This document shows positions 7,152 through 14,934 of a DNA stretch of 21,071 bases, in pieces; the first letter of the stretch is position 1, and each line of letters begins with the position of its first letter. The stretch is from JAWOHX01 sp046484975. GTDB lineage: Bacteria; Bacillota; Clostridia; DUPQ01. The DNA lies in contig JAWOHX010000004.1 of the NCBI GenBank assembly GCA_046484975.1, positions 1-21,071 of the forward strand, read 5' to 3'. The notes beneath the pieces were generated by a model that searched no databases, was not told the origin of the DNA, and saw only the letters and a list, made by a program, of their open reading frames with translations. The position numbers and the translations under genes were made by a program.

Positions 7152-7165
7152 ACCGATACATCGGT
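7152..7165. promoter_or_regulatory. 14-bp near-palindrome upstream of the HD-GYP gene
   Basis: The arms ACCGAT and ATCGGT surround an AC centre, in the 139-nt gap between the HD-GYP start and the stop of the DUF4130 gene. It may be an operator; as a hairpin the two-base loop is too tight for a good terminator. No sigma-A boxes are clear around it. Confidence 0.2.
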
Positions 7166-7224
7166 ATCAATATCATTTTATCATTCTTTTCCCAGATTTG
7201 AAAGAAGAAGCATGCAGATAATAT

Positions 7225-7959
7225 TTATTGCTTTTCCGTGAGGTGAATCCAATACTTGACGGGCATGTGATTGACCTGCAGTTTCCTGTTTTCCCTTTCC
7301 CGAATGGAAATATGCCTGAAATAGGCCTTCCAGAGGTTCTCGTAATCCACATCGATGTCCTGGAAGCCCATGGCGGGTGCATCCGGGAAAAAGCCCAGCA
7401 CGCACTCCTGCTTGTTGTAAAAGGCATATGTGTTCCTCCTGGAATCATGGATGGCCCAGTTTTCGTTGCGCATCCTGTCGGTGAAGTGGGGCGCGATGAC
7501 AGGCAGGACATTGCTGGTGGGGGTGCAACACGCATACAGCATTTCATGGTGGATTTTTCTAAACCGCAACAAACCGATCATACGGTGGGACTCCCTGGAC
7601 ACTTTCTTCTGCGCATCCAACACCCTTCTGACGTCATCATCCGAATGCATGAACAACACCTCGCTTCCGAAAGTCTGCATTTTCTTGAAAAAGGACAGCA
7701 TGGGGTCGTATATCCACGGGTCCTCGCTCAGGAATGCCTTGTACATCACAGCCATGCATTCACTGCCGGCTTTGCCGAGGATGTGCTCCTCCATTTTCCC
7801 GGACAGGCTTGTGTCTGTCAAAACGGTCTGTGGCCTTCCGAACATGGAGGGCTGAAAGGCATGGGCATCCCGTATCAATACCGGTTGTCTGGCCTTACAT
7901 GCGGCATATATGACCGTCAGGAGGCCTTCAAAAGATCCGTCAAACAGAAGGATGTCCAT
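7225..7959 (-). CDS. TIGR03915/DUF4130 family probable DNA metabolism protein
   Basis: A 244-residue protein of the family found paired with the radical SAM protein encoded just upstream. Its features include the N-terminal 'LLFDGSFEGLLTVIYAA' strand-helix, 'HHEMLYACCTPTSNVLPVIAPHFTDR' in the middle, and 'WAIHDSRRNTYAFYN' followed by 'EDLWKAYF'-like sequence (here ENLWKAYFRHI). In other genomes members are fused to a uracil-DNA glycosylase-type domain, which is the basis for the DNA-repair guess; that domain is absent here. The start overlaps the radical SAM gene by 20 nt, so the two are translationally coupled. The biochemical role is unknown. Confidence 0.88.
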   Translation of the reverse strand: MDILLFDGSFEGLLTVIYAACKARQPVLIRDAHAFQPSMFGRPQTVLTDTSLSGKMEEHILGKAGSECMAVMYKAFLSEDPWIYDPMLSFFKKMQTFGSEVLFMHSDDDVRRVLDAQKKVSRESHRMIGLLRFRKIHHEMLYACCTPTSNVLPVIAPHFTDRMRNENWAIHDSRRNTYAFYNKQECVLGFFPDAPAMGFQDIDVDYENLWKAYFRHISIRERENRKLQVNHMPVKYWIHLTEKQ

Positions 7960-9220
7960 CCAGCAAACCTCCCTTCATGGAGAAAACCGAGATCTGGTTC
8001 TCGTTGAAATGCCTTCCGGATGACAATAGGAGCCCGTGCTTGATGGATTGCTCAGAGAATACCAGGTCCTTATCGTAAAACCCCTTGCAGGTGACGAAAT
8101 ACTTTGCCCGTTTCACCACGGCACCAAGTTTTTTTAAATCTTCCAGGGTAAGGGAGGCGTACCTCCTTGCCTGCACAATCTTTTTTGCGGAAATGGTACC
8201 AATCCCAGGGACGCGCAGAAGGGTGCTATAGGGGGCCTTGTTGATTTCCACAGGGAAGAGGTGCAGGTTCCGAAGAGCCCATTGGGCCTTCGGATCCAGA
8301 TGGATGTCAAAAAGAGGATGGCTCTCATTCAGAAGCTCACCGGCCTTGAACCCGTAGAATCGAAGAAGAAAATCCGCCTGGTACAGCCTGTGCTCCCGCA
8401 GGAGGGGAGGTTTGGTCAATACAGAGGGAAGCAGCGGATGGCTGTTGAGGGGGATGTAAGCACTGAAATATACCCTCTTCAACTTGAAAGTATCATAAAG
8501 ACTTTCTGTCAATTTCAAGATGGACAGGTCGCTGTCGGGAGAAGCCCCGACAATCATCTGGGTGGATTGCCCTCCGGGGACGAATGATGGGGTGGAGCGC
8601 ATGGTTTTCCTGGCATGGGCATATTCTGTAATCCCGTCGCGTATGAGCCGCATGGGAGAAACCAGGTCCTGTCTGGATTTCTGGGGGGCCAGGAGCTTCA
8701 GGCTGCTTTCGCTGGGAAGCTCTATGTTGACACTCATCCTGTCCACCTTCCTCCCCAGTCTCTCGATGAGGGTCTTGTCAGCCCCGGGGATGATTTTCAC
8801 ATGGATGTATCCATTGAACCGATACTCCTCCCGGAGCATTGTCACAGTCTGCAGGATCATTTCTGTGGTATGGTCACAGGATATGATAATACCGGAGCTT
8901 AAAAAAAGGCCTTCGATGTAGTTCCTCAGATAGAAGTTCGTGGTGATCTCACAGACTTCCTGGGGAGTGAAGCAAGCCCTCGGGATATCATTGGACTGCC
9001 TGTTGAGGCAATAGGAGCAATCATAGATGCACACATTGGTATAGAGGATCTTCAGCAGGGATATGCATCTGCCGTCAGCGGTGAAACTGTGGCAGACTCC
9101 CGGGGCCGTACAGTTGCCAAGCATGTTCTTCGCCCCACTCCTGCTGACGCCGCTGGATGCGCAGGAAACATCATATTTTGCGGAATCCGCCAGTATTTTA
9201 AGTTTTTCAAGGATTTCCAT
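7940..9220 (-). CDS. Putative DNA modification/repair radical SAM protein (TIGR03916)
   Basis: A 426-residue radical SAM enzyme. The N-terminus 'KYDVSCASSG' with extra cysteines (20, 37, 43, 52) is typical of the family; the cluster motif CIYDCSYC gives Cys64, Cys68 and Cys71. The radical SAM barrel is followed by a helix-hairpin-helix (LLRVPGIGTISAKKIVQAR, 334-352), a non-specific DNA-binding element, hence the proposed action on DNA. Substrate and product are not known. There is no Shine-Dalgarno sequence before the ATG, and the promoter predicts a transcript that starts on the ATG itself. First gene of a two-gene operon with the DUF4130 protein. Confidence 0.9.
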   Translation of the reverse strand: MEILEKLKILADSAKYDVSCASSGVSRSGAKNMLGNCTAPGVCHSFTADGRCISLLKILYTNVCIYDCSYCLNRQSNDIPRACFTPQEVCEITTNFYLRNYIEGLFLSSGIIISCDHTTEMILQTVTMLREEYRFNGYIHVKIIPGADKTLIERLGRKVDRMSVNIELPSESSLKLLAPQKSRQDLVSPMRLIRDGITEYAHARKTMRSTPSFVPGGQSTQMIVGASPDSDLSILKLTESLYDTFKLKRVYFSAYIPLNSHPLLPSVLTKPPLLREHRLYQADFLLRFYGFKAGELLNESHPLFDIHLDPKAQWALRNLHLFPVEINKAPYSTLLRVPGIGTISAKKIVQARRYASLTLEDLKKLGAVVKRAKYFVTCKGFYDKDLVFSEQSIKHGLLLSSGRHFNENQISVFSMKGGLLDGHPSV

Positions 9221-9226
9221 ATGAAT

Positions 9227-9255
9227 ATTCTAACACAATATCAACAAAAAATCAA
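9227..9255 (-). promoter_or_regulatory. Extended -10 promoter of the radical SAM operon, predicted leaderless
   Basis: On the minus strand TTGATT (9250-9255) is followed after 17 bp by TAGAAT (9227-9232), preceded by TGT as in extended -10 promoters. Only six bases separate the -10 box from the ATG at 9220, so transcription should begin on or next to the start codon. Confidence 0.6.
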
Positions 9256-9277
9256 ACATATGTTCGGATAAGCCTGT

Positions 9278-9306
9278 TTGAAAAGTTCATGTCATTATGT
9301 TAGAAT
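9278..9306 (+). promoter_or_regulatory. Extended -10 promoter of metG
   Basis: TTGAAA (9278-9283), a 17-bp spacer and TAGAAT (9301-9306) with a TGT extension. The predicted start near 9313 leaves a leader of about 50 nt. The -10 region TGTTAGAAT is identical to that of the divergent radical SAM promoter. Confidence 0.65.
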
Positions 9307-9323
9307 ACAAGGAAGAGTTTCCA

Positions 9324-9338
9324 GGGGCCATCCGCCCC
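9324..9338 (+). promoter_or_regulatory. Small hairpin in the metG leader
   Basis: GGGGC and GCCCC can pair around a CATCC loop, 12 nt before the ribosome site AAAGGAG. The leader lacks T-box landmarks (no specifier domain, no TGGNACCGCG box), so this is not a T-box riboswitch. A role is unproven. Confidence 0.25.
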
Positions 9339-9362
9339 TTCATTTGAAAGGAGTGAGCCACC

Positions 9363-11258
9363 ATCAAAACATTTTATGTCACCACCCCAATCTACTATCC
9401 CAGCGACAAATTGCATATAGGCCACAGTTATACCACGGTGGCTGCGGATGCCATGTCCAGGTATAAGCGCATACGGGGGTATGATGTCATGTTTGTCACG
9501 GGAACGGATGAGCACGGACAGAAAATCCAGCGCATCGCGGAAGAGAACGGTATGCCTCCCCAGGAATATGTGGATGCCATTGTTGAGGGAATCATTGATT
9601 TATGGAAACTCATGGATATTTCCTATGATGTGTTCATCCGGACCACGGATGAGCGCCATGTGCAAACGGTACAGAAAATTTTCAAAAAACTATATGACCA
9701 GGGGGATATCTACAAAGGACACTATGAAGGGTGGTACTGTACCCCTTGCGAATCCTTCTGGACCCAGACCCAGCTTCATGATCAAAAATGCCCGGATTGC
9801 AACAGGGAAGTGGAGCTGACAAAGGAAGAAGCTTACTTCTTCAAACTCTCCAATTATCAGGAGAGGCTCATCGAGCACATCGAGAAGAACCCTGCGTTCA
9901 TCCAACCGGTTTCCAGGAAGAATGAGATGCTCAACAATTTCCTGATACCTGGTCTGGAGGACCTGTGTGTCTCGCGTACCACTTTCACATGGGGTGTCCC
10001 GGTGGAATTCGATCCGGGGCATGTGGTTTATGTGTGGATTGATGCCTTGTCCAATTACATTTCGGCGTTGGGCTATCTTCAGGACAGCGATGCCAACTTC
10101 AAAAAATACTGGCCGGCGGACATTCATCTTGTGGGCAAGGAGATCGTCCGGTTCCACACCATCATCTGGCCCATCATGCTTATGGCACTGGGATTGGAAT
10201 TACCCGGGCAGGTTTATGGGCACGGATGGCTGGTCCTCGGGGAAGGCAAGATGTCCAAATCCAAGGGCAATGTCATCGACCCGGTGGTTCTGGTGAACCG
10301 CTACGGCCTGGATGCCATCAGGTACTTCCTTCTCCGGGAGGTTCCCTTCGGATCAGACGGGGTGTTTTCCAATGATGCCCTTGTCAAAAGGATCAATTCC
10401 GACCTGGCCAACGACCTTGGCAACCTGGTGAGCAGGACGGTGGCAATGGTTATGAAATATTTCAACGGTTCCATCCCGGCGGATAGAATGCAGACCTTGG
10501 AGGACAAGGATCTCCAGTCCATGATGGTGGATGTTGCCGTGAAAACAGAAGAGCTACTGGATGGCATGCAGTTCAACATCGCACTGCAGGAGATATGGAA
10601 AGGGATTTCCAGGACAAACAAATATATTGATGAGACCATGCCCTGGGTCTTGGCCAGGGAAAAGGAAAATGAGCCCAGACTGGCTGCCGTGATGTACAAC
10701 CTTGCGGAAAGCATCCGCATTGTCTCCATACTGCTCCAGCCTTTCATGACACAGACACCGGGAAAAATCTGGGAACAGCTGGGTATCGGAAAGCGCCCGG
10801 ATGCCCTTGGATGGGAAAGCACTCATTCCTTCGGGGGATATCCGACGGATGTAGTGATGCAGAAAGGGGAGACCCTGTTTCCCCGGATCGAAACGGAGGA
10901 ACAGAAACAAAATACCCTGGAAAAAGAGGACAGGGATACCATCACTTACGAGGATTTTTCGAAAATCAAGTTCAAGACAGCCGTCATCCTTTCAGCTGAA
11001 AAAGTGGAGGGAGCGGAAAAACTCCTCAAACTCATGGTGGGTCTGGGGGATGAGAAACGGCAGATCGTATCCGGCATCGCGAAACATTACACGCCCGAAA
11101 GTCTGGTTGGAAAAACCATCGTCCTGGTGGCCAACCTGAAACCTGCAAAAATCCGGGGGATTGAGTCAGATGGAATGTTGCTTGCTGCATCGGATGAAAA
11201 GGAACTTGCCCTGGTGATCCTGGACAAGGAGATTCCGCCAGGGATTCAGGTGAAGTGA
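9363..11258 (+). CDS. metG: Methionyl-tRNA synthetase with C-terminal tRNA-binding domain; ATC start
   Basis: A class I synthetase of 631 residues if begun at ATC. Residues 1-16 (initiator, then KTFYVTTPIYYPSDK) are the expected conserved N-terminus leading into HIGH (18-21). Zinc-binding pairs are CTPC (126, 129) and CPDC (143, 146); KMSKS is at 296-300. An OB-fold tRNA-binding domain (EMAP/Trbp111 type) covers about the last 105 residues. An in-frame TGA lies six bases upstream of ATC, and AAAGGAG stands about nine bases before it. The first conventional in-frame start is TTG at 9411, which would delete the strand carrying TTPIYYPS just before HIGH and is therefore unlikely. Confidence 0.93.
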   Translation: MKTFYVTTPIYYPSDKLHIGHSYTTVAADAMSRYKRIRGYDVMFVTGTDEHGQKIQRIAEENGMPPQEYVDAIVEGIIDLWKLMDISYDVFIRTTDERHVQTVQKIFKKLYDQGDIYKGHYEGWYCTPCESFWTQTQLHDQKCPDCNREVELTKEEAYFFKLSNYQERLIEHIEKNPAFIQPVSRKNEMLNNFLIPGLEDLCVSRTTFTWGVPVEFDPGHVVYVWIDALSNYISALGYLQDSDANFKKYWPADIHLVGKEIVRFHTIIWPIMLMALGLELPGQVYGHGWLVLGEGKMSKSKGNVIDPVVLVNRYGLDAIRYFLLREVPFGSDGVFSNDALVKRINSDLANDLGNLVSRTVAMVMKYFNGSIPADRMQTLEDKDLQSMMVDVAVKTEELLDGMQFNIALQEIWKGISRTNKYIDETMPWVLAREKENEPRLAAVMYNLAESIRIVSILLQPFMTQTPGKIWEQLGIGKRPDALGWESTHSFGGYPTDVVMQKGETLFPRIETEEQKQNTLEKEDRDTITYEDFSKIKFKTAVILSAEKVEGAEKLLKLMVGLGDEKRQIVSGIAKHYTPESLVGKTIVLVANLKPAKIRGIESDGMLLAASDEKELALVILDKEIPPGIQVK

Positions 11259-11262
11259 ACAG

Positions 11263-11290
11263 AAAGCCCGGACATGCTCCGGGCTTTTTT
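11263..11290 (+). terminator. Terminator of metG
   Basis: A 10-bp stem (AAAGCCCGGA, 11263-11272; TCCGGGCTTT, 11278-11287) with a CATGC loop and a TTTTTT run. The stop codon of the converging oxidoreductase gene lies at the end of the T-run, so the hairpin probably serves both strands. Confidence 0.88.
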
Positions 11291-12446
11291 ATATCTCAGC
11301 CACATTGATCCATTGTCCCTCGGTGATGGAGCAATCCACCGCATCCAGGACTTGGTTGCATTTCATTCCGTCATGGAAATCGGGGGAACAGTTCCGTTCT
11401 CCGACGATGCATTGGACAAATTCATAGAATTCATGGACGAAGGTATGCTCGTATCCGAGGATATGTCCCACAGGCCACCAGTTGGGTGCATATTCATGGC
11501 TGGCATCCGTGGCCTGGATGGTCCTGAATCCAAGGATATGGGGGTCGTCGTCAACACTGTAATACTGGAGCTCGTTCATCCGTTCAAACGCAAACCGTAT
11601 GCTGCCCCTGCTGCCGTTGATCTCCAGGGACATGCCGTTTTTCCTGCCTGTCGCCAGACGGGTGGCTTCAAAGGTCCCCGTGGCGCCATTTTCAAATTCC
11701 GCAAGAAACAGGGATGCGTCATCCACGGTGACTTCACCGGTTCTGCCGGAAATGCCCTTGGCCGTCAGTCCTGCCGACATCTCTGCCAGAGGCCTGTTTT
11801 TGATGAAGGTCTTCTGCATGCCGACCACCTTGTGAAAATCCCCCACCAGATATCGGGCAAGATCGATGAGATGGGCGTTGATGTCCCCATGGGCACCGGA
11901 ACCTGCGATTTTTTTATCCAACCGCCAGTTCAGAGGGAAATCAGGATTGACGATCCAATCCTGGAGGTATTGCCCCCGGAAATGATAAATCTCCCCAATC
12001 CTTCCCTCGTCGATGAGTCTTTTGGCCAGCCTGACTGCAGGGGCAAAACGGTAGTTGAACCCAACCTGGTGGCGAATGCCATTGTCTCCGGCGGCTTTCA
12101 GCATCTTACGGGCATCCTTCACATTGAAGGCCAGGGGTTTTTCGCAGAAAACATGTTTTTTGTGTTCTGCTGCACATATGGCCATTTCCATATGGAAGTT
12201 GCCAGGGGCTGCAATATCCACAAAATCGATGTCATCCCGCTTGACCAGCGACTTCCAGTCCGTGTCATAACTGTCAAAGCCCAATGTCTCCATGGCCTTG
12301 CTGACCTGGGACTCATCCCTCCCACAGATGGACCTCAGGCCGATCTTTGCCGGGGCCTGGAAGAAATGATTGACTTGCCGGAAAGCATTGGCATGGGCCT
12401 TCCCCATGAACTTATATCCGATCAAACCAGCATTTAATGATTTCAT
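11289..12446 (-). CDS. Gfo/Idh/MocA-family NAD(P)-dependent oxidoreductase
   Basis: A 385-residue sugar or cyclitol dehydrogenase. The N-terminal nucleotide-binding fold begins with GLIGYKFMGKAHANAF; EKP (102-104) is the conserved catalytic lysine motif; GSGAHGDINAHLIDLARY (182-199) supplies the catalytic Asp188/His192 pair of the family. The substrate cannot be read from sequence. The partner gene upstream, an isomerase/epimerase-like TIM barrel, suggests inositol or 3-keto-sugar chemistry. ATG at 12446 is preferred over in-frame starts inside the upstream gene because AGGTGAT precedes it. It starts 8 nt after the stop of the TIM-barrel gene, so they are one operon. Confidence 0.9.
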   Translation of the reverse strand: MKSLNAGLIGYKFMGKAHANAFRQVNHFFQAPAKIGLRSICGRDESQVSKAMETLGFDSYDTDWKSLVKRDDIDFVDIAAPGNFHMEMAICAAEHKKHVFCEKPLAFNVKDARKMLKAAGDNGIRHQVGFNYRFAPAVRLAKRLIDEGRIGEIYHFRGQYLQDWIVNPDFPLNWRLDKKIAGSGAHGDINAHLIDLARYLVGDFHKVVGMQKTFIKNRPLAEMSAGLTAKGISGRTGEVTVDDASLFLAEFENGATGTFEATRLATGRKNGMSLEINGSRGSIRFAFERMNELQYYSVDDDPHILGFRTIQATDASHEYAPNWWPVGHILGYEHTFVHEFYEFVQCIVGERNCSPDFHDGMKCNQVLDAVDCSITEGQWINVAEI

Positions 12447-12454
12447 GCCATCAC

Positions 12455-13420
12455 CTACGCCCACCAGACGGTACCGGTGTCCTCAAACATCATGACTTCC
12501 TTCAGGAAGGAGATTGCCTTGCGCAACCCTTCATCCACGCTCATGAGACTGTCCTCGTGCTCAATGGAAATGGCCCCTTTGTATCCCACCATGCGCAGGG
12601 CGGAAAATATATCCTTCCATGTCTGGTGCCCGTGTCCATACCCCACTGTCCTGAAAATCCAGGACCTGTTGTATTCATCCGTATAATGCTTGGTGTCCAG
12701 CACACCATTTTTAAAGGTGTTGGTATCGCAGACCTTGCAGTCCTTCGCATGGAAATGATAAATACAATCCTTGAGTTCCCGGATGGCCAAAACCGGGTCC
12801 ATTCCCTGCCAGAAGAGATGGGAGGGATCAAAATTGGCCCCGATGGAAGGGCCTACGGCATTCCGGAGTTTCAGCAGGGTCTCGGGGTTGTATACACAGA
12901 AGCCCGGATGCATCTCCAGGGCGATTTTCTTGACCCCGTGGTTGCCGGCGAATTTCTGTGCGTTGGTCCAGTAAGGGATCAAAACATCCCTCCATTGGTA
13001 TTTGAGAATTTCCAGATAATCATCCGGCCATGGACAGGTGACCCAGTTTGGATACTTGGCTCCCGGATGATCTCCGGGGCATCCGGAAAAGGTGATGACG
13101 GTATCGATGTCCATCATTTCCGCAAGAAGCACCGCATACTCAAAATCGGCATGGAAGCTGTAAGCAATCTCTTTCTGAGGATGGACCGGATTGCCATGGC
13201 AGCTCAAAGCGCTGATCTCCATGCCGTTCTCCTTGACCAGGATTTTCAGATCATCCACTTTGTGCGGGTTCTCAAGAAAGTCCTTGGCATCCACATGGGC
13301 GGTTCCCGGATACCCCCCGCATCCCAGTTCAACCGTCTGGACCCCGAGTTTTCTCAAATAGGGCAATACTTCGTCCAGGGGCTTTCCGCCCAGCAGGACC
13401 GTCAATACTCCTAGTTTCAT
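12455..13420 (-). CDS. Sugar phosphate isomerase/epimerase-like TIM-barrel protein (AP endonuclease 2 family)
   Basis: A 321-residue xylose-isomerase-like barrel. Likely metal ligands fall at the usual strand ends: Glu169 (IALEMHPG), Asp198 with His201 (GANFDPSHL), His224 (YHFHAKD) and Glu287 (ISIEHED). The family includes inosose and keto-sugar isomerases, epimerases and dehydratases; this member's substrate is unknown. The ATG follows GGAGGTATGAT; longer in-frame versions lack a ribosome site. It is first in the operon with the Gfo/Idh/MocA enzyme and has a strong promoter. No transporter or dedicated regulator accompanies the pair. Confidence 0.9.
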   Translation of the reverse strand: MKLGVLTVLLGGKPLDEVLPYLRKLGVQTVELGCGGYPGTAHVDAKDFLENPHKVDDLKILVKENGMEISALSCHGNPVHPQKEIAYSFHADFEYAVLLAEMMDIDTVITFSGCPGDHPGAKYPNWVTCPWPDDYLEILKYQWRDVLIPYWTNAQKFAGNHGVKKIALEMHPGFCVYNPETLLKLRNAVGPSIGANFDPSHLFWQGMDPVLAIRELKDCIYHFHAKDCKVCDTNTFKNGVLDTKHYTDEYNRSWIFRTVGYGHGHQTWKDIFSALRMVGYKGAISIEHEDSLMSVDEGLRKAISFLKEVMMFEDTGTVWWA

Positions 13421-13465
13421 ATCATACCTCCGTCGATACCGTTTTTGTTCATTCATACCGTCTTT

Positions 13466-13495
13466 ATTATATATCCATCCGCATAAGGCATGCAA
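13466..13495 (-). promoter_or_regulatory. Promoter of the TIM-barrel/oxidoreductase operon
   Basis: On the minus strand TTGCAT (13490-13495), an 18-bp spacer and TATAAT (13466-13471), about 45 nt before the ATG at 13420. The remaining intergenic stretch shows no clear operator. Confidence 0.65.
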
Positions 13496-13506
13496 CGATA
13501 TGGGTA

Positions 13507-13535
13507 TTTATCATTCCGACCGATTAGGATATAAT
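13507..13535 (+). promoter_or_regulatory. Possible promoter of the GT-C/GRE operon
   Basis: A perfect TATAAT (13530-13535) with a poor -35 box TTTATC at 17 bp, divergent from the sugar operon promoter. The -35/-10 combination resembles the melA promoter (also TTTATC/TATAAT), which may mean activator dependence or chance. Confidence 0.4.
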
Positions 13536-13563
13536 AGGAAGGAATTGTTTGTATGGGGGCGCA

Positions 13564-14934
13564 ATGACTTTGGACATTTCCGCATTGAACGGCTGGCCGA
13601 TGGCAACCATGATTTCCCTGGCTTTTACAGGGGTGTTTTTTCTGTTCTACCGTTGCTGCATCAGGCCGGAACCCCTCGCCGAATACAGATATGACACCTT
13701 TTTATTCGTTTGCCTCCTGGCCTTCGGGTTGGGAATCCGGATACTGGTCGCATTATTGGTCTACGGTCATCCCACGGACATGCAATGCTGGATGAGCTGG
13801 TCGGAGACAGCAAAGGGAACGGGTCTGTTCTCGATTTACCGTTCAGAAATATTTGTGGATTATCCTCCGGGATATATGTTTGTTCTCCATCTCATCGGCA
13901 ACATCCGGCAGCTTTTCGGCATTCCCGTGGTCAGCCAGATGCATTCCCTGATCATCAAGATTCCCCCCATGCTGGCGGATATCGCCGCCACCTGCCTGAT
14001 TTACAGATTCGCCCTCCCCCGGTCCGGCCGGATGGCCGCCATTGGCCTGGCATCGATCTACCTGTTCAATCCCGCGGTAATCTTAAATTCCTCTGCCTGG
14101 GGACAAGTGGATGCGGTACTGGCCCTGGCCGTCCTGGGATATGTATACAGCTTGTATCATAAGCAGATGGTGAAAGCCTCGGTATTCTTTGCCATCGGAA
14201 TACTCATCAAGCCCCAGATGCTTTTTTTCAGCCCACTTTTGATGGTTGTCTTCATACGGCATCTTCAGGAGGACGGATGGAAGATGGGAATCCGTACTTT
14301 CCTGAAAGGGTTTTCCCTTGCACTGGGTATCTTTGTATTGACGGCTCTGCCCTTTGGCCAGGGGTTGCCCTGGCATTGGATTCTTGGACTGTATTTTTCC
14401 GCCATCGGCTCGTATGATTACATCAATCTCAACACATGCAACCTTTTCATGCTTCTCGGTCTGAACTGGGTCCCCAACAGTGAGAAGAGGCTGGGAATTC
14501 CTCTGGGGCTTTTCGGGTATCTGGGCATCGGCCTGTCGGTTCTTCTGTATATGGGTCTGGAATATCTCAACAGAAAGAGGGAACTCATATTCCTGGGTGG
14601 GACACTGCTTATGACCGGCATTTTCACATTCGGCGCCAAAATGCATGAGAGATACCTGTTCCCCGTGATGATCCTCCTTCTTTTTGCGTATGTTTTACAA
14701 AAGGACAGGAAAATCCTCTTCCTCTACCTACTGGTGGCCATCTCCCATTTCCTGAATATATATTTTGTCCTGGCCATCCCGTTTCTTCCCGCTGAAAACA
14801 TCTATATCAAAGCTGTTTCCCTGATGACAGTGGTGGCCTATGTCTGGGTTCTTCTAAGGTATGTGAAAACATCTTCCCTTGTATTGAAAAAGAAGTATAA
14901 TGAAAATGATGACCATCCACTGAGAGAAAGGTGA
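13564..14934 (+). CDS. GT-C membrane glycosyltransferase (Gpi18-like mannosyltransferase type)
   Basis: A 456-residue polytopic membrane protein with about ten hydrophobic segments. GT-C features: an acidic residue in the first outer loop (HPTDMQCW, Asp72), DYPPGYMF (99-106), SAWGQVDAVLAL (177-188) and, near the C-terminus, MHERYLFP. These occur in Gpi18-like/GT87-type mannosyltransferases that use lipid-linked sugars at the outer membrane face; the acceptor here is unknown. ATG was chosen, with GGGGGC close before it; an in-frame TTG at 13549 with AGGAAGGA is a real alternative. The stop overlaps the next gene's GTG by four bases (GTGA), so a cell-envelope enzyme is coupled to a GRE, which is unusual. 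Confidence 0.85.
   Translation: MTLDISALNGWPMATMISLAFTGVFFLFYRCCIRPEPLAEYRYDTFLFVCLLAFGLGIRILVALLVYGHPTDMQCWMSWSETAKGTGLFSIYRSEIFVDYPPGYMFVLHLIGNIRQLFGIPVVSQMHSLIIKIPPMLADIAATCLIYRFALPRSGRMAAIGLASIYLFNPAVILNSSAWGQVDAVLALAVLGYVYSLYHKQMVKASVFFAIGILIKPQMLFFSPLLMVVFIRHLQEDGWKMGIRTFLKGFSLALGIFVLTALPFGQGLPWHWILGLYFSAIGSYDYINLNTCNLFMLLGLNWVPNSEKRLGIPLGLFGYLGIGLSVLLYMGLEYLNRKRELIFLGGTLLMTGIFTFGAKMHERYLFPVMILLLFAYVLQKDRKILFLYLLVAISHFLNIYFVLAIPFLPAENIYIKAVSLMTVVAYVWVLLRYVKTSSLVLKKKYNENDDHPLRER

Noticed and set aside
9307..9362. T-box or SAM riboswitch in the metG leader
   Set aside because: The leader is only about 50 nt and lacks T-box and SAM-box landmarks; just one short hairpin is present.
11274..13414. 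Long plus-strand frames opposite the oxidoreductase and TIM-barrel genes
   Set aside because: Antisense shadows; the minus-strand genes have ribosome sites, family motifs and a promoter.
13549..13563. TTG start five codons upstream for the GT-C protein
   Set aside because: It has a fair ribosome site (AGGAAGGA), but ATG at 13564 also has a purine-rich site and is the commoner start; kept as an alternative only.
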